NCBI RefSeq assembly: GCF_003730195.1
Contig: NZ_QWGG01000003.1
Span: 548,060-612,059, forward strand
Reading direction: 5' to 3'
DNA length: 64,000 nt
DNA from: Halosimplex salinum
GTDB lineage: Archaea; Halobacteriota; Halobacteria; Halobacteriales; Haloarculaceae
Made by a program: the position numbers and the translations under genes. Of the stretch, positions 18,035-26,092 are shown piece after piece (within the stretch, counting starts at the first letter, position 1; the number at the start of each line of letters is the position of its first letter). Under the pieces are notes generated by a model. It had not been told where the DNA came from. It was given only the letters and a program-made list of their open reading frames with translations, and did not search any database.

Positions 18035-18409
18035 CCGCCGCTGGCCAGCCCTGCGCGTCATTCGACCGGGGATGTCGCAGTCGGCTGGACAGGGGACCCG
18101 ACGCGAGGTGCACGAATTGAAATACGATAGACACTATTCGACGAGTCGTCCGACGAACAGGTATCGGCCCCGGTCTCGTACCGGTGGCACTCCCGCCCTG
18201 CTATCGAGACGCGAGTCCCAAACGCCATTCACGTCCCGACGCGCCACTGTGGAGCGGTCGCGACGAGTACTCGACCGTCCCGCGGCCGGAGCGACCAGCG
18301 TGGGCCAGCCGGGAGACGAGGTCGCAGAACGCTGGGATTGGCACGCTACCAGTGCGTCGCCCGGCCCGGCACCGTCGTGGACGAACGGACGACTGCACGG
18401 AGGGTGGCG
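18035..18409. other. Intergenic region, no gene recognised
   Basis: About 375 bases with overlapping open frames on both strands but no recognisable protein features, clear promoter or repeat. Confidence 0.4.
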
Positions 18410-19825
18410 ATGAGCGACCTCGCCGAGCATCATCGGCGGATCGCCGACGTCCTCGAGCCGCTCGAACAGATGGGCGTCGACGCCACGGTGGACGAACGGG
18501 CCATGGACGACGGCAGCCTGTGCATCACCCTGAATCTCGGGCTCCCACCGTCTCTCGATCCGATCGACGGCGGCGAGGGCGGGAAGCGTCCCGAGGTTCT
18601 GGAAGCACAGTGCGAACAGATCCGCGAGCAACACGACGGACTCCAGGAGGAGACCGGCAGATTGGAGGAGGTACTGGAGAACGTTCAGTCCAGTCTGCGG
18701 GCCGTCGCGGAGGAGGGCGACGAGTCCCGCGAGCGCGTGGTGAAGGTCGTTCGACAGGCGGAGGACCTCGAAGAGCGCATCGCCGAACTCGAGGGGGGAA
18801 CCGAGGACGGAGCGTCCGATAGCGAGGAGTCCGCCGACACTTCGAGCGGGAGATATCCCAGCGTGCCCCGGGACGAGTTCACTGACGGCGAACGCGAGAC
18901 CGTGTTCGCACTGCGGGAGCTCGGTGGATCCAGAGCATCCGGCGAGATAGCGGACGAGGTCGACGCCACGCTCCAGAGTGTTCGATCCTGGCTGCCGAAG
19001 CTCGTGCAGGCTGGTCTCGTTCAGACCGTGCCCGACCCCACTGACGGCCGGCGGAAACTGTACTCACCGGTAGAGCGCGACGAGCATATCGACGGCGACG
19101 GACCCGAGGACCCGGACGATACGGCCGGAGCAACCGAGGACAGCGACGACACCATCGAGGACGCAGAGAACGCCGACGAACCAGCCGAAGGAACCGAAGA
19201 CGTCGACGAACCCGTCGAAGAAATCGAAGACGTCGACGGCACGGTGTACATCGCGTCCAGCGGTGGAAGTCCGTCGCAGGTGTTCCACGTCCGGGAGGAC
19301 TGCCCGCAGTTGCAGCGGGCGGCCGACTTCGTCGAGAAGGACCGCTCCGTCGTGCCGCATCATCGTCCGTGTGGCAGTTGCGTCTCCGATGACCTCGAGA
19401 GAGGACGCGTCGCGGTCGCGACGAACTCACAGACCGAGACCTACCACAAACGGGAGGACTGCCCCAAACTCGAACCGGCGCTCGACGTCGCAGTCCTGGA
19501 CGGGACGGCGGTCCCGGACTACGACCCCTGCACCGACTGCGTCCACCTCGACGAGGAAGAGCGCCCGGGCGACGAGGAGACGGGAGACGACGACTCCAGG
19601 GTCGAGGAGATCTGCGCCCGGAACGACATCGGCCGCGAAGCGATCGGCGAGGCGCTGGACACGGCGACCGCGATATACCACGTCCAGCGCGACCTCAGAC
19701 TCTCCCGCGAGGAGACCGAGACCCTGCTCCGGGACCTCGGCGTGTTCGAGGCCCTCGACGGCGGCGGGCACGTGCCGTCCGACCGCGCGAAGTCGGCGGT
19801 TCGGAAACACGTCCCACCGACGTAG
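18410..19825 (+). CDS. Coiled-coil/winged-helix protein with two Cys-His metal-site-like modules
   Basis: The 471-residue protein has, in order: an N-terminal alpha/beta segment; a coiled coil (about residues 60-130); a winged-helix-like segment (FTDGERETVFALRELG to GLVQTVPDPTDGRRKLYSP, about residues 157-220); and an acidic linker rich in Glu-Asp. Two similar modules follow, VFHVREDCPQLQ-26-CGSC and TYHKREDCPKLE-21-CTDC, resembling Ada-type or zinc-ribbon metal sites. A C-terminal helical domain ends the protein. It looks like a DNA-binding regulator, function unknown. The ATG at 18410 starts the compact domain; codons upstream look non-coding. Confidence 0.7.
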   Translation: MSDLAEHHRRIADVLEPLEQMGVDATVDERAMDDGSLCITLNLGLPPSLDPIDGGEGGKRPEVLEAQCEQIREQHDGLQEETGRLEEVLENVQSSLRAVAEEGDESRERVVKVVRQAEDLEERIAELEGGTEDGASDSEESADTSSGRYPSVPRDEFTDGERETVFALRELGGSRASGEIADEVDATLQSVRSWLPKLVQAGLVQTVPDPTDGRRKLYSPVERDEHIDGDGPEDPDDTAGATEDSDDTIEDAENADEPAEGTEDVDEPVEEIEDVDGTVYIASSGGSPSQVFHVREDCPQLQRAADFVEKDRSVVPHHRPCGSCVSDDLERGRVAVATNSQTETYHKREDCPKLEPALDVAVLDGTAVPDYDPCTDCVHLDEEERPGDEETGDDDSRVEEICARNDIGREAIGEALDTATAIYHVQRDLRLSREETETLLRDLGVFEALDGGGHVPSDRAKSAVRKHVPPT

Positions 19826-20032
19826 GAGCGCGAGCACACGACAGGCGAGAACGGGGGTCGAGCACTCCTCGTTCGGTGGTCCCACGGGCGAATCGGGACT
19901 TCACGATGCCGCCGCTCCGTGCTCGAGGACGCGGATTCCGGGGTGATTCACCGATTCGCGTATCCACGTATTCGGCTATTCGTGTGTTCGATCGCTTGGG
20001 TCGTTTATTGGAATGAACGCTCTCGAGAGTAC

Positions 20033-21193
20033 ATGGCAATCGAGCCTTCAGTAAGCGATACGAACAGGAGCGAAGGGTGCGACGTCGTACGCGCCCGGGG
20101 ACAGGAGATCCACGTCGGTCGCGGAGACGTGTTCGAAAACAAACTGATCGACGTTTCGACGGGAGAGAGCGTTCGTCTGCGCGTCACAGGTGCGAACTCG
20201 GTGGTCCGAAACGTCGGGTTCGAGGGGCTGTACCGGGGTGACCAGTTCGTGATATCGATCGAAGCCGGCCGGGGCGACGTTCGCTTCGAAAACGTCTACA
20301 TGGGCGACGGCGCGACCGGGGACGGTGCGAGCGGCGGTCACGGAGCCGGCGCGGTCTTCCTGCACCACGACAACGAGGCGGACGTGACGTTCCGCAACTG
20401 TAACGTCCAGGGATTCCCGAACAACGGGTTTCACTGTTCGAATACGGCCAGTGGACCGGGCAGCGTTCACTTCGACAGCTGTTTCGGGAAGAACAACGGC
20501 GTCGCGACGTTTCGCTGCGCGGGCGGCGACGACCTGATCGAACACTGCGTCGCCTACACCGATACCACGGACTACGGCCACGACGGCGGCGACTACGTCG
20601 AAACCAACGGCCGCCCCGTCTGGGTCTGGAACGGCGGTCCCGTGACGATCAGGGACTCGCACTTCGCCGACGGCCCCTATCCCAACGCGATAGTCGCCGG
20701 CGCCAACGACGCTCCCGGACGGATCAGGTTCGAGAGCGGAGGTTACCGGGGGACCATCCAGGAAGCGAGCGGGTCGACCGTCGACGTCGGTCCCGACGTG
20801 TCGAACGACCCCGACCTCTCGGTACCCGACGGCGTCCCGACCAGTGCCGAAGCCGCCGCGTCGGCCGCTCCGCTCCGGCCGCTGGATTCCGCGGACGGCG
20901 ACGCCGGCGACCAGTTCCCCCACGCCATCGTGATCGACGGGAGAGGGACTGCCGAACCGAGCACGTACTCCTTCGAGGCCACGGCAGCAGTCGCGACGAC
21001 TCGTGACGACCCACCGTCCTTCAGCGGTGATATCGTTCGCGGTCAGCCTGTCGGAGGCCTCGTCGACGATGCGGTCGACGCGTACTGGTTCCGGGGCGCC
21101 ATCGAGTCGGTCTCCCTTCGCGGAGACGCGACTGTCAGGATCCAGTACGACGTGCGCGACCGGATGGGAGACGGAGGGACGAACCAGTCGTGA
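20033..21193 (+). CDS. Right-handed parallel beta-helix (pectate-lyase-like) protein
   Basis: The 386-residue protein has repeated short strands of the type VRNVGFEGLYRG, VRFENVYMGDG, VTFRNCNVQGF and VHFDSCFGKN, characteristic of the parallel beta-helix of polysaccharide lyases and related proteins. A HDGGDYVETNGRPVWVWNGGP stretch is typical of haloarchaeal members. No signal peptide is visible from the ATG at 20033, so its location is unclear. The C-terminal 130 residues form a separate, less repetitive domain. The substrate cannot be inferred. Confidence 0.7.
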   Translation: MAIEPSVSDTNRSEGCDVVRARGQEIHVGRGDVFENKLIDVSTGESVRLRVTGANSVVRNVGFEGLYRGDQFVISIEAGRGDVRFENVYMGDGATGDGASGGHGAGAVFLHHDNEADVTFRNCNVQGFPNNGFHCSNTASGPGSVHFDSCFGKNNGVATFRCAGGDDLIEHCVAYTDTTDYGHDGGDYVETNGRPVWVWNGGPVTIRDSHFADGPYPNAIVAGANDAPGRIRFESGGYRGTIQEASGSTVDVGPDVSNDPDLSVPDGVPTSAEAAASAAPLRPLDSADGDAGDQFPHAIVIDGRGTAEPSTYSFEATAAVATTRDDPPSFSGDIVRGQPVGGLVDDAVDAYWFRGAIESVSLRGDATVRIQYDVRDRMGDGGTNQS

Positions 21194-21426
21194 CGCGGAA
21201 CACGGCTGTCGTGCACTCCCGATCCGACTCCGCTCCATCGCTGACTGAACGAGACGACCCAACCCGAACGTGACCACACTCACAGTCGACCGACTCCGAA
21301 CGGCGTCCGACGGCCGTGCGACACCGTCCGGCGTCGTATCCTCCCTCCCTCCATTCGAACGCGAAAGCGTGGGAAGCCCCGCTGTCGCGATACGCGCAAT
21401 CGACCGATACATGCCCCTGAATTACA

Positions 21427-22434
21427 ATGTGCCCTGAGACGGTAGTCAACACGGACGACACGGTCCGCGAGCGAGCGGACACACATCGGGTCGTGTCGTG
21501 GCTGTTGTTGTCTGGAAACCGGCTGGTCATCGCCGGGCTCATGGCCATCGCCTTCTTCCTCGTATTCACGACCGGCGTCTACATCATCCGTCCGTCGCTG
21601 TACCAGGTGGACGCGGAAGGTGACCTGGCCGAACGGCTGTTCTCGACGATGATCATCGTCATCGTGACCGGGACGACCCTCGTCGTCACCTTCGGACAGC
21701 TCATCCTCACACAGGAGCACGGTCCGCTCGGCGACCAGTTCGAACGGCTGGAGGGCGCGATGGCGTTTCGGGAACTGGCGTCGAAGCTGATCGACGGACC
21801 CTGTTCCACGAAACCGTCCATCTTTCTCACCGACATCCTCGAAGCCACGTCGGACCGGGCCGAGGCGCTTCAAGAGTTCGACGACACGGGCAACGAGCAG
21901 CTGAACACGGATCTCCAGGACCTGTCCGACGGGACCGTGAAGAACGCAGGAGACGTGATATCGCAACTCGAAGACGCCGAATTCGGCACCTTCAAGGTCG
22001 TGTTCGCCGCCCTGAACTTCGACTACAGCTGGAAGATGTTCCAGGTCGAACGCATCGTAGACGAGTACGAGGACGACCTCACGACCGAGCACGTCGACGG
22101 TCTCGAAGAACTGAAGGAGGCACTGATGCTGTACGGACCGGCGCGGGAGTACATCAAGACGGTGTACTTCCAGTGGTCGGTGATCGGCCTCTCGCAGGTG
22201 GTTCTCACGATGGCCGTGCCGGCGTTGATCCTCGCGGGGACGATGCTCGTCTCCCTGGACGGGAAGACCTTCCCGAACGAGACGATGGGCGTCGAGAACG
22301 TCATCCCCGTTACCGGCGCCTCGTTCTCGCTCTCGCTCCTTCCCTTCATGACTCTCATCTCGTACATCTTCCGCATCTTCACCGTCGCGAAACGAACGCT
22401 GGCGATCGACCCGCTCATCCCCCGGCAATCGTAA
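21427..22434 (+). CDS. Haloarchaeal multi-pass membrane protein, function unknown
   Basis: The 335-residue protein has two N-terminal membrane helices (about residues 30-52 and 72-95), a large soluble central region rich in Asp and Glu, and two C-terminal helices (about 248-275 and 285-315). It resembles uncharacterised membrane proteins of haloarchaea. No catalytic motif is seen. The ATG at 21427 precedes a 25-residue polar N-terminus. Confidence 0.65.
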   Translation: MCPETVVNTDDTVRERADTHRVVSWLLLSGNRLVIAGLMAIAFFLVFTTGVYIIRPSLYQVDAEGDLAERLFSTMIIVIVTGTTLVVTFGQLILTQEHGPLGDQFERLEGAMAFRELASKLIDGPCSTKPSIFLTDILEATSDRAEALQEFDDTGNEQLNTDLQDLSDGTVKNAGDVISQLEDAEFGTFKVVFAALNFDYSWKMFQVERIVDEYEDDLTTEHVDGLEELKEALMLYGPAREYIKTVYFQWSVIGLSQVVLTMAVPALILAGTMLVSLDGKTFPNETMGVENVIPVTGASFSLSLLPFMTLISYIFRIFTVAKRTLAIDPLIPRQS

Positions 22435-22637
22435 TTTCCCTCGCATCGTAGCACGAGGGAATTCCCGATGCTGATACGGCTGTCGCGAACGCATCGTGGA
22501 GCAGTACGTGCAACGAGTATCAGAACGAGGTGGACGAGCGCCCGGAGACGAACCGATCCAGAGGCACTCGACATGCACCGCCTGGAGAAACCGTCAGGAC
22601 GCGCGCTTCGAGGTCCCGGCGGAAAGCAGGCGCCGGT

Positions 22638-23378
22638 TCACTCGTCTGGGAGGCGCGAAACGATCGACGTAGTGAGGGCAGATTCGAGTGCAGTGTCCCG
22701 ATATCCCGCCGCGAGGTTGACGTCGACGGCCCAGAACTGACCGTCGTCGTCTTCGACGAGATCGACGCCGACACCCCGGAGGTCGAACCGTTCGACGAGT
22801 TGCCGTAACGAGGAGGCGAGCGCTGGCCTGGTCTGGATCCCGCCGAGGAGTCGTTTCTGCCCGTACAGCTTCGAAGTGACGCGCCTGCCCGCGACGCGCG
22901 TCTGTTCGCCGTCGTTGACGGCGTAGTACTTGAAATCCACCGGCTCCGTCGGGATCAGTTCTTGATAGAAATCCCCCTCACCGTTTAGTTCGGGGTCGTC
23001 GTCCCAGACGTTGAACCCTTTCGCGACGTACTCGCCTGGGGGTTTCTCGAAGGTGACGTCAGGGGTGAGGATCCCCGCCTCCGAGACCGCTCGAAGCCCG
23101 AGCAGCCGTGAACTGAGCGCGATCGTCGCCTGGAGGTTGTTCCAGAGTGGCGTTCCGACCTGTCGAGCGTGCCACAGCGACGGGAGCGCGACCGGGAGCG
23201 TCTTCTTGTTCACTATCAGTGACATATCTGCCGCCTGGCGCGGTGAGAGTCCCGACCGAGGGTGGAAGTACCGAACCCGATGCCCGGCGTCCCGGAGGCG
23301 CTCGGCGACCTCCGTGAACACCGGCTTGTTCGTCTTACACAGGAGACCGATAGTGTGGCTCTGTTCAGTGGTCGACAT
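22638..23378 (-). CDS. ATP-grasp-like protein (RimK-type fold)
   Basis: The 246-residue protein begins MSTTEQSHTIGLLCKTNKPVF. It shows ATP-grasp-like elements: NLQATIALSSRLLGLRAVSEAGILTPDV, a lysine in EYVAKGFNVWDDD, YQELIPTEPVDFKYYAV, and the C-terminal metal-site-like GVGVDLVEDDDGQFWAVDVNL (Asp/Asn ligands). The family joins a carboxylate to an amine using ATP. At about 245 residues it is shorter than most family members, and its substrate is unknown. Confidence 0.7.
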   Translation of the reverse strand: MSTTEQSHTIGLLCKTNKPVFTEVAERLRDAGHRVRYFHPRSGLSPRQAADMSLIVNKKTLPVALPSLWHARQVGTPLWNNLQATIALSSRLLGLRAVSEAGILTPDVTFEKPPGEYVAKGFNVWDDDPELNGEGDFYQELIPTEPVDFKYYAVNDGEQTRVAGRRVTSKLYGQKRLLGGIQTRPALASSLRQLVERFDLRGVGVDLVEDDDGQFWAVDVNLAAGYRDTALESALTTSIVSRLPDE

Positions 23379-23690
23379 GTGCTTTGTCTATCAAACGCCG
23401 ATCCTCATAGACCACCCTCTGCACGAACGGAGCTACCCATATCACTTTCTCGTTGAGCGAATTGCGTCGCGGAGAGCGAGAGTCATTCGAACGGTGTAGC
23501 TCACCACAGCGCCGCGTTGCTGCCGATACGAACCGGAGACCGTCGCCGGCTGGTGCCGATCCGGAACTCGGTCTGCCAGTGTGTCCAGACGAACCTGAAG
23601 TTTCCGAACGGTGGAAATTCCGGGGAGACAGGTGTGCACAGGTTCGACGGCCACCCGGTGCTATACGTCCGCCCGTCCACGTTCACGTCG
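23379..23690. other. Intergenic region, no gene recognised
   Basis: Holds the upstream region of the ATP-grasp gene. No repeat, palindrome or RNA gene was recognised. Confidence 0.4.
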
Positions 23691-23936
23691 ATGACATCCG
23701 ATCTCGCCGTTCGAAACTGTACGGTCGTGACTCCCGCCGGTCAGGCACCGTACGCAGGTGTTGCCGTCGAGGACAGAACTTTCGCGGCCATCGGAGGAAC
23801 CGATCGGACGGATCGACCGAACAAGTCCGTCGACATCGGCGACCGTGACGTGGATTCGACCCGGGACGTGTCACACCACGGAGTCCGCCCGGAGTTGGCG
23901 ACACGTGTGACGGACACCACCCGGGGGCCGCTATGA
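23691..23936 (+). pseudogene. Amidohydrolase (allantoinase/hydantoinase-type) N-terminal remnant
   Basis: The 81-codon frame MTSDLAVRNCTVVTPAGQA followed by GVAVEDRTFAAIGG matches the small N-terminal beta domain of allantoinase/D-hydantoinase/dihydroorotase proteins. The next part (VDIGDRDVDSTRDVSHHGVR) looks like a corrupted version of the family's PGxxDxHVHxR metal motif; the His-x-His is lost. The frame stops at 23936, about 380 residues short. It overlaps the next gene's start (CTATGA), so it may have been captured as a short leader. Confidence 0.5.
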
Positions 23937-24331
23937 ATATCTCGGACGAATTCCAGTCACTGGGCGAAGCGATCGAATCGGGTACGAGCGCCGAAACGGT
24001 GTACGGTACGCCCATCGAGCACCGCGACCGAACGGTCGTCCCGATCGCACAGGTCGAGTACGGACTCGGCGGGGGCGGCGGCGGGGGCGGCGGCGGCGCG
24101 GACGGCGTCGGCGGCGGTGGCGGCACGAGCGGCGACGACGACGACACAGAAGGTGGTGGACTCGGCGGCGGGCTCTCGGCACGACCGGCAGGGGCCCTCG
24201 TCGTGTCCGATACGGGGACGCGATTCGTCCGGCCGATCGACAGGCGGCTATCGAGCGCGCTCGTGCTCGCGGGACTCGTCTGCGGACTCTTCATCCGTCG
24301 TCTCCTCAGAGGATTCGGGATCGGCCGGTGA
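23933..24331 (+). CDS. GerW/YtfJ-family small protein
   Basis: The 132-residue protein has the pattern of YtfJ/GerW proteins: TVYGTPIEHRDRTVVPIAQVEYGLGGG, a glycine-rich loop, then ARPAGALVVSDTGTRFVRPID. A final hydrophobic helix (LSSALVLAGLVCGLFIRRLL) could anchor it. In Bacillus relatives are spore proteins; the archaeal role is unknown. The start ATG overlaps the stop of the amidohydrolase remnant, so the two may be transcribed together. Confidence 0.75.
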   Translation: MNISDEFQSLGEAIESGTSAETVYGTPIEHRDRTVVPIAQVEYGLGGGGGGGGGGADGVGGGGGTSGDDDDTEGGGLGGGLSARPAGALVVSDTGTRFVRPIDRRLSSALVLAGLVCGLFIRRLLRGFGIGR

Positions 24332-24414
24332 CGGGAACGTGAAACGCCGCGAGAACACGCATCGGAACCGACTCGCGTCGAGTGACGCACCGCCGGGGGT
24401 CGTTGGCCCGCGGG

Positions 24415-25479
24415 TCACTCGAGGTCCGCGCCGACCGCGTCCTCGACCGACTCGAAGCCGTCGCGCTCGAGCAGTGTGACCAGTCCCCTGTTGATCTGAC
24501 GGGAGAGAGCGGGACCTTCGTAGACGAGCCCGGTGTAGAGCTGGACGAGCGACGCGCCCGCCCTGATCTTCGCGTATGCACTGATCGCCGAGTCGACGCC
24601 GCCGACGCCGATTATCGGGAGGTCGGTGTACTCGGCGAGCGTCCGGACGACGCCCGTCGACCGGTCTTCGATCGGTTTCCCGCTCAGTCCACCCCACTCG
24701 TACCGGCGCGGTGACGCGAGATCCGGCCGCTCGCTGGCCGTGTTCGTCGCGATGATGCCGTCCAGTCCGCACTCCTCGCCGACGTCGACGACCTCGCGGA
24801 GCGCGTCTTCGGACGTGTCCGGGTCGACCTTCACGAGGACCGGGGTCGTCTCGTCGTCCTCGGCTTCGAGCGTCTCGAAGATCCCCCGCAGATGCGCTGG
24901 AGACTGCTGGTCGAACTCCTCGGCCGTGTTCGGGCAGGAGACGTTGACCACGACGTAGTCGGCGTACGGGGAGAGGCGGTCGACCACGCGACGATAGTCC
25001 GCGAGCGCCTCGGCTTCGTCGGAGGAGTGCATCTTCCCGACGTTGAGGCCGATCGGAACGTCGGGCGTCCCGTTCGCATCGAGGCGTTCCCGCACGCGGT
25101 CTGCCCCCTGACTGCTGATCCCCACGCGGTTGATCAGCCCCCTGTCCGCCGGGAGCCGGAACAGTCGCGGCCGCGGGTTGCCGTTCTGGGGATCCGGGGT
25201 GATTGTGCCGATCTCGACGGACCCGAATCCCAGAGCCGCGATCCCGTGGATCGCCTCCGCGTTCTTGTCGAAGCCCGCTGCGATGCCGACCGGACTCGGG
25301 AACGTCGCGTCGAACCGCTCGACCTCAAGTGCAGGGTCGCGATACCGGTAGCGGTGCCGAAGCGCCGCTCGCGTCGGACGCGTCGATCCGAGTGCCTGTA
25401 AACCCCCTTTGCCGATCGTATGCGCTGTTTCGCCCGGGAGAGCGAACGAAAGCGGACGTCCATCGAGTGCTCGTAACAC
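24415..25479 (-). CDS. pyrD: Dihydroorotate dehydrogenase (class 2, quinone-type)
   Basis: The 354-residue flavoenzyme oxidises dihydroorotate to orotate in pyrimidine synthesis. Recognisable segments are PVGIAAGFDKNAEAIHGIAALGFGSVEIGTITPDPQ, PRLFRLPADRGLINR, VVVNVSCPNT with the catalytic-loop Ser, PVLVKVDPD, GIIATNTA and GVGGVDSAISAYAKIRAGASLVQLYT. The N-terminus (PGETAHTIGKGGLQAL) matches the membrane-associating extension of class 2 enzymes. The family's usual NRxGFNN is here NRVGISSQG, an uncommon change near the FMN site. Confidence 0.92.
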   Translation of the reverse strand: MLRALDGRPLSFALPGETAHTIGKGGLQALGSTRPTRAALRHRYRYRDPALEVERFDATFPSPVGIAAGFDKNAEAIHGIAALGFGSVEIGTITPDPQNGNPRPRLFRLPADRGLINRVGISSQGADRVRERLDANGTPDVPIGLNVGKMHSSDEAEALADYRRVVDRLSPYADYVVVNVSCPNTAEEFDQQSPAHLRGIFETLEAEDDETTPVLVKVDPDTSEDALREVVDVGEECGLDGIIATNTASERPDLASPRRYEWGGLSGKPIEDRSTGVVRTLAEYTDLPIIGVGGVDSAISAYAKIRAGASLVQLYTGLVYEGPALSRQINRGLVTLLERDGFESVEDAVGADLE

Positions 25480-26092
25480 ACTGTATCTGCGGACTCCAGA
25501 GAACCTAAACTACCCAAGCCAGGCGTCGTGTCTCGGTTTCCTTCCGGTATACACTATCCGTTTACTACCCCTATATTCGTGCGCTGTTGGCCGTCGGCTC
25601 TCGAGGGGTAACGGGCCGGAGCGCTCGACGACGCGCAGCGATACCGGACTCGCGTGGAGCGACGCATCTGGTGAGGTCGCCGTCGAACGTTCGAACTTCG
25701 GGACCCTAGCGCGTGGTTTATGGGTGAACGGCCACGAATACGAGATGGCGGCAGGCCGAGAAGCCGAACCAGGGCGGTCGAAATACCGTTCCGCCACGAG
25801 CCGGCGTGTCTAGTAAGGTGAAGGCGCACAACAAAAGAAAAGTGCTCCCTGGACGGATACCCGGGTTCGAATCCCGGCGTCGGCTCTTCTCCCCGGAATC
25901 GAGAATCTCGCCGAACAGTTTAGCTTCGGAGCGAATCGTATTTTCGTCGTCGTGACCGTACCGTACGCGGAGTATTGTTGATCTACCCGTGCGGACACTC
26001 GCCGTTGCCGTCGGCATCGAACACCGTCTCTGACCGGACACGTCCTGCGAGTAGAAAAGCACGTGACGCCGACACGGGCCTGCGAGCGGGGG
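25480..26092. other. 613-base intergenic region with a tRNA-like relic
   Basis: Apart from the tRNA-like sequence at 25800-25885, no gene or repeat is recognised. Open frames on both strands look like shadows. Confidence 0.5.
25800..25885 (+). pseudogene. tRNA-like sequence, probably a degenerate tRNA or attachment-site relic
   Basis: A seven-pair acceptor stem (GCCGGCG with CGTCGGC, one G-U), a perfect T arm (CCGGG-TTCGAAT-CCCGG) directly before it, and a discriminator T (as in archaeal tRNA-Thr) are clear. A D-arm-like hairpin (GTCT...AGGC) can be drawn with one base missing. The anticodon arm is only four pairs (GCAC/GTGC) around a 12-base A-rich loop, so decoding is unlikely. A tRNA 3' end left by integration of an element is one explanation. 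Confidence 0.45.

Noticed and set aside
25718..26062. 114-codon minus frame across the tRNA-like sequence
   Set aside because: Overlaps the tRNA-like relic and has no family features.
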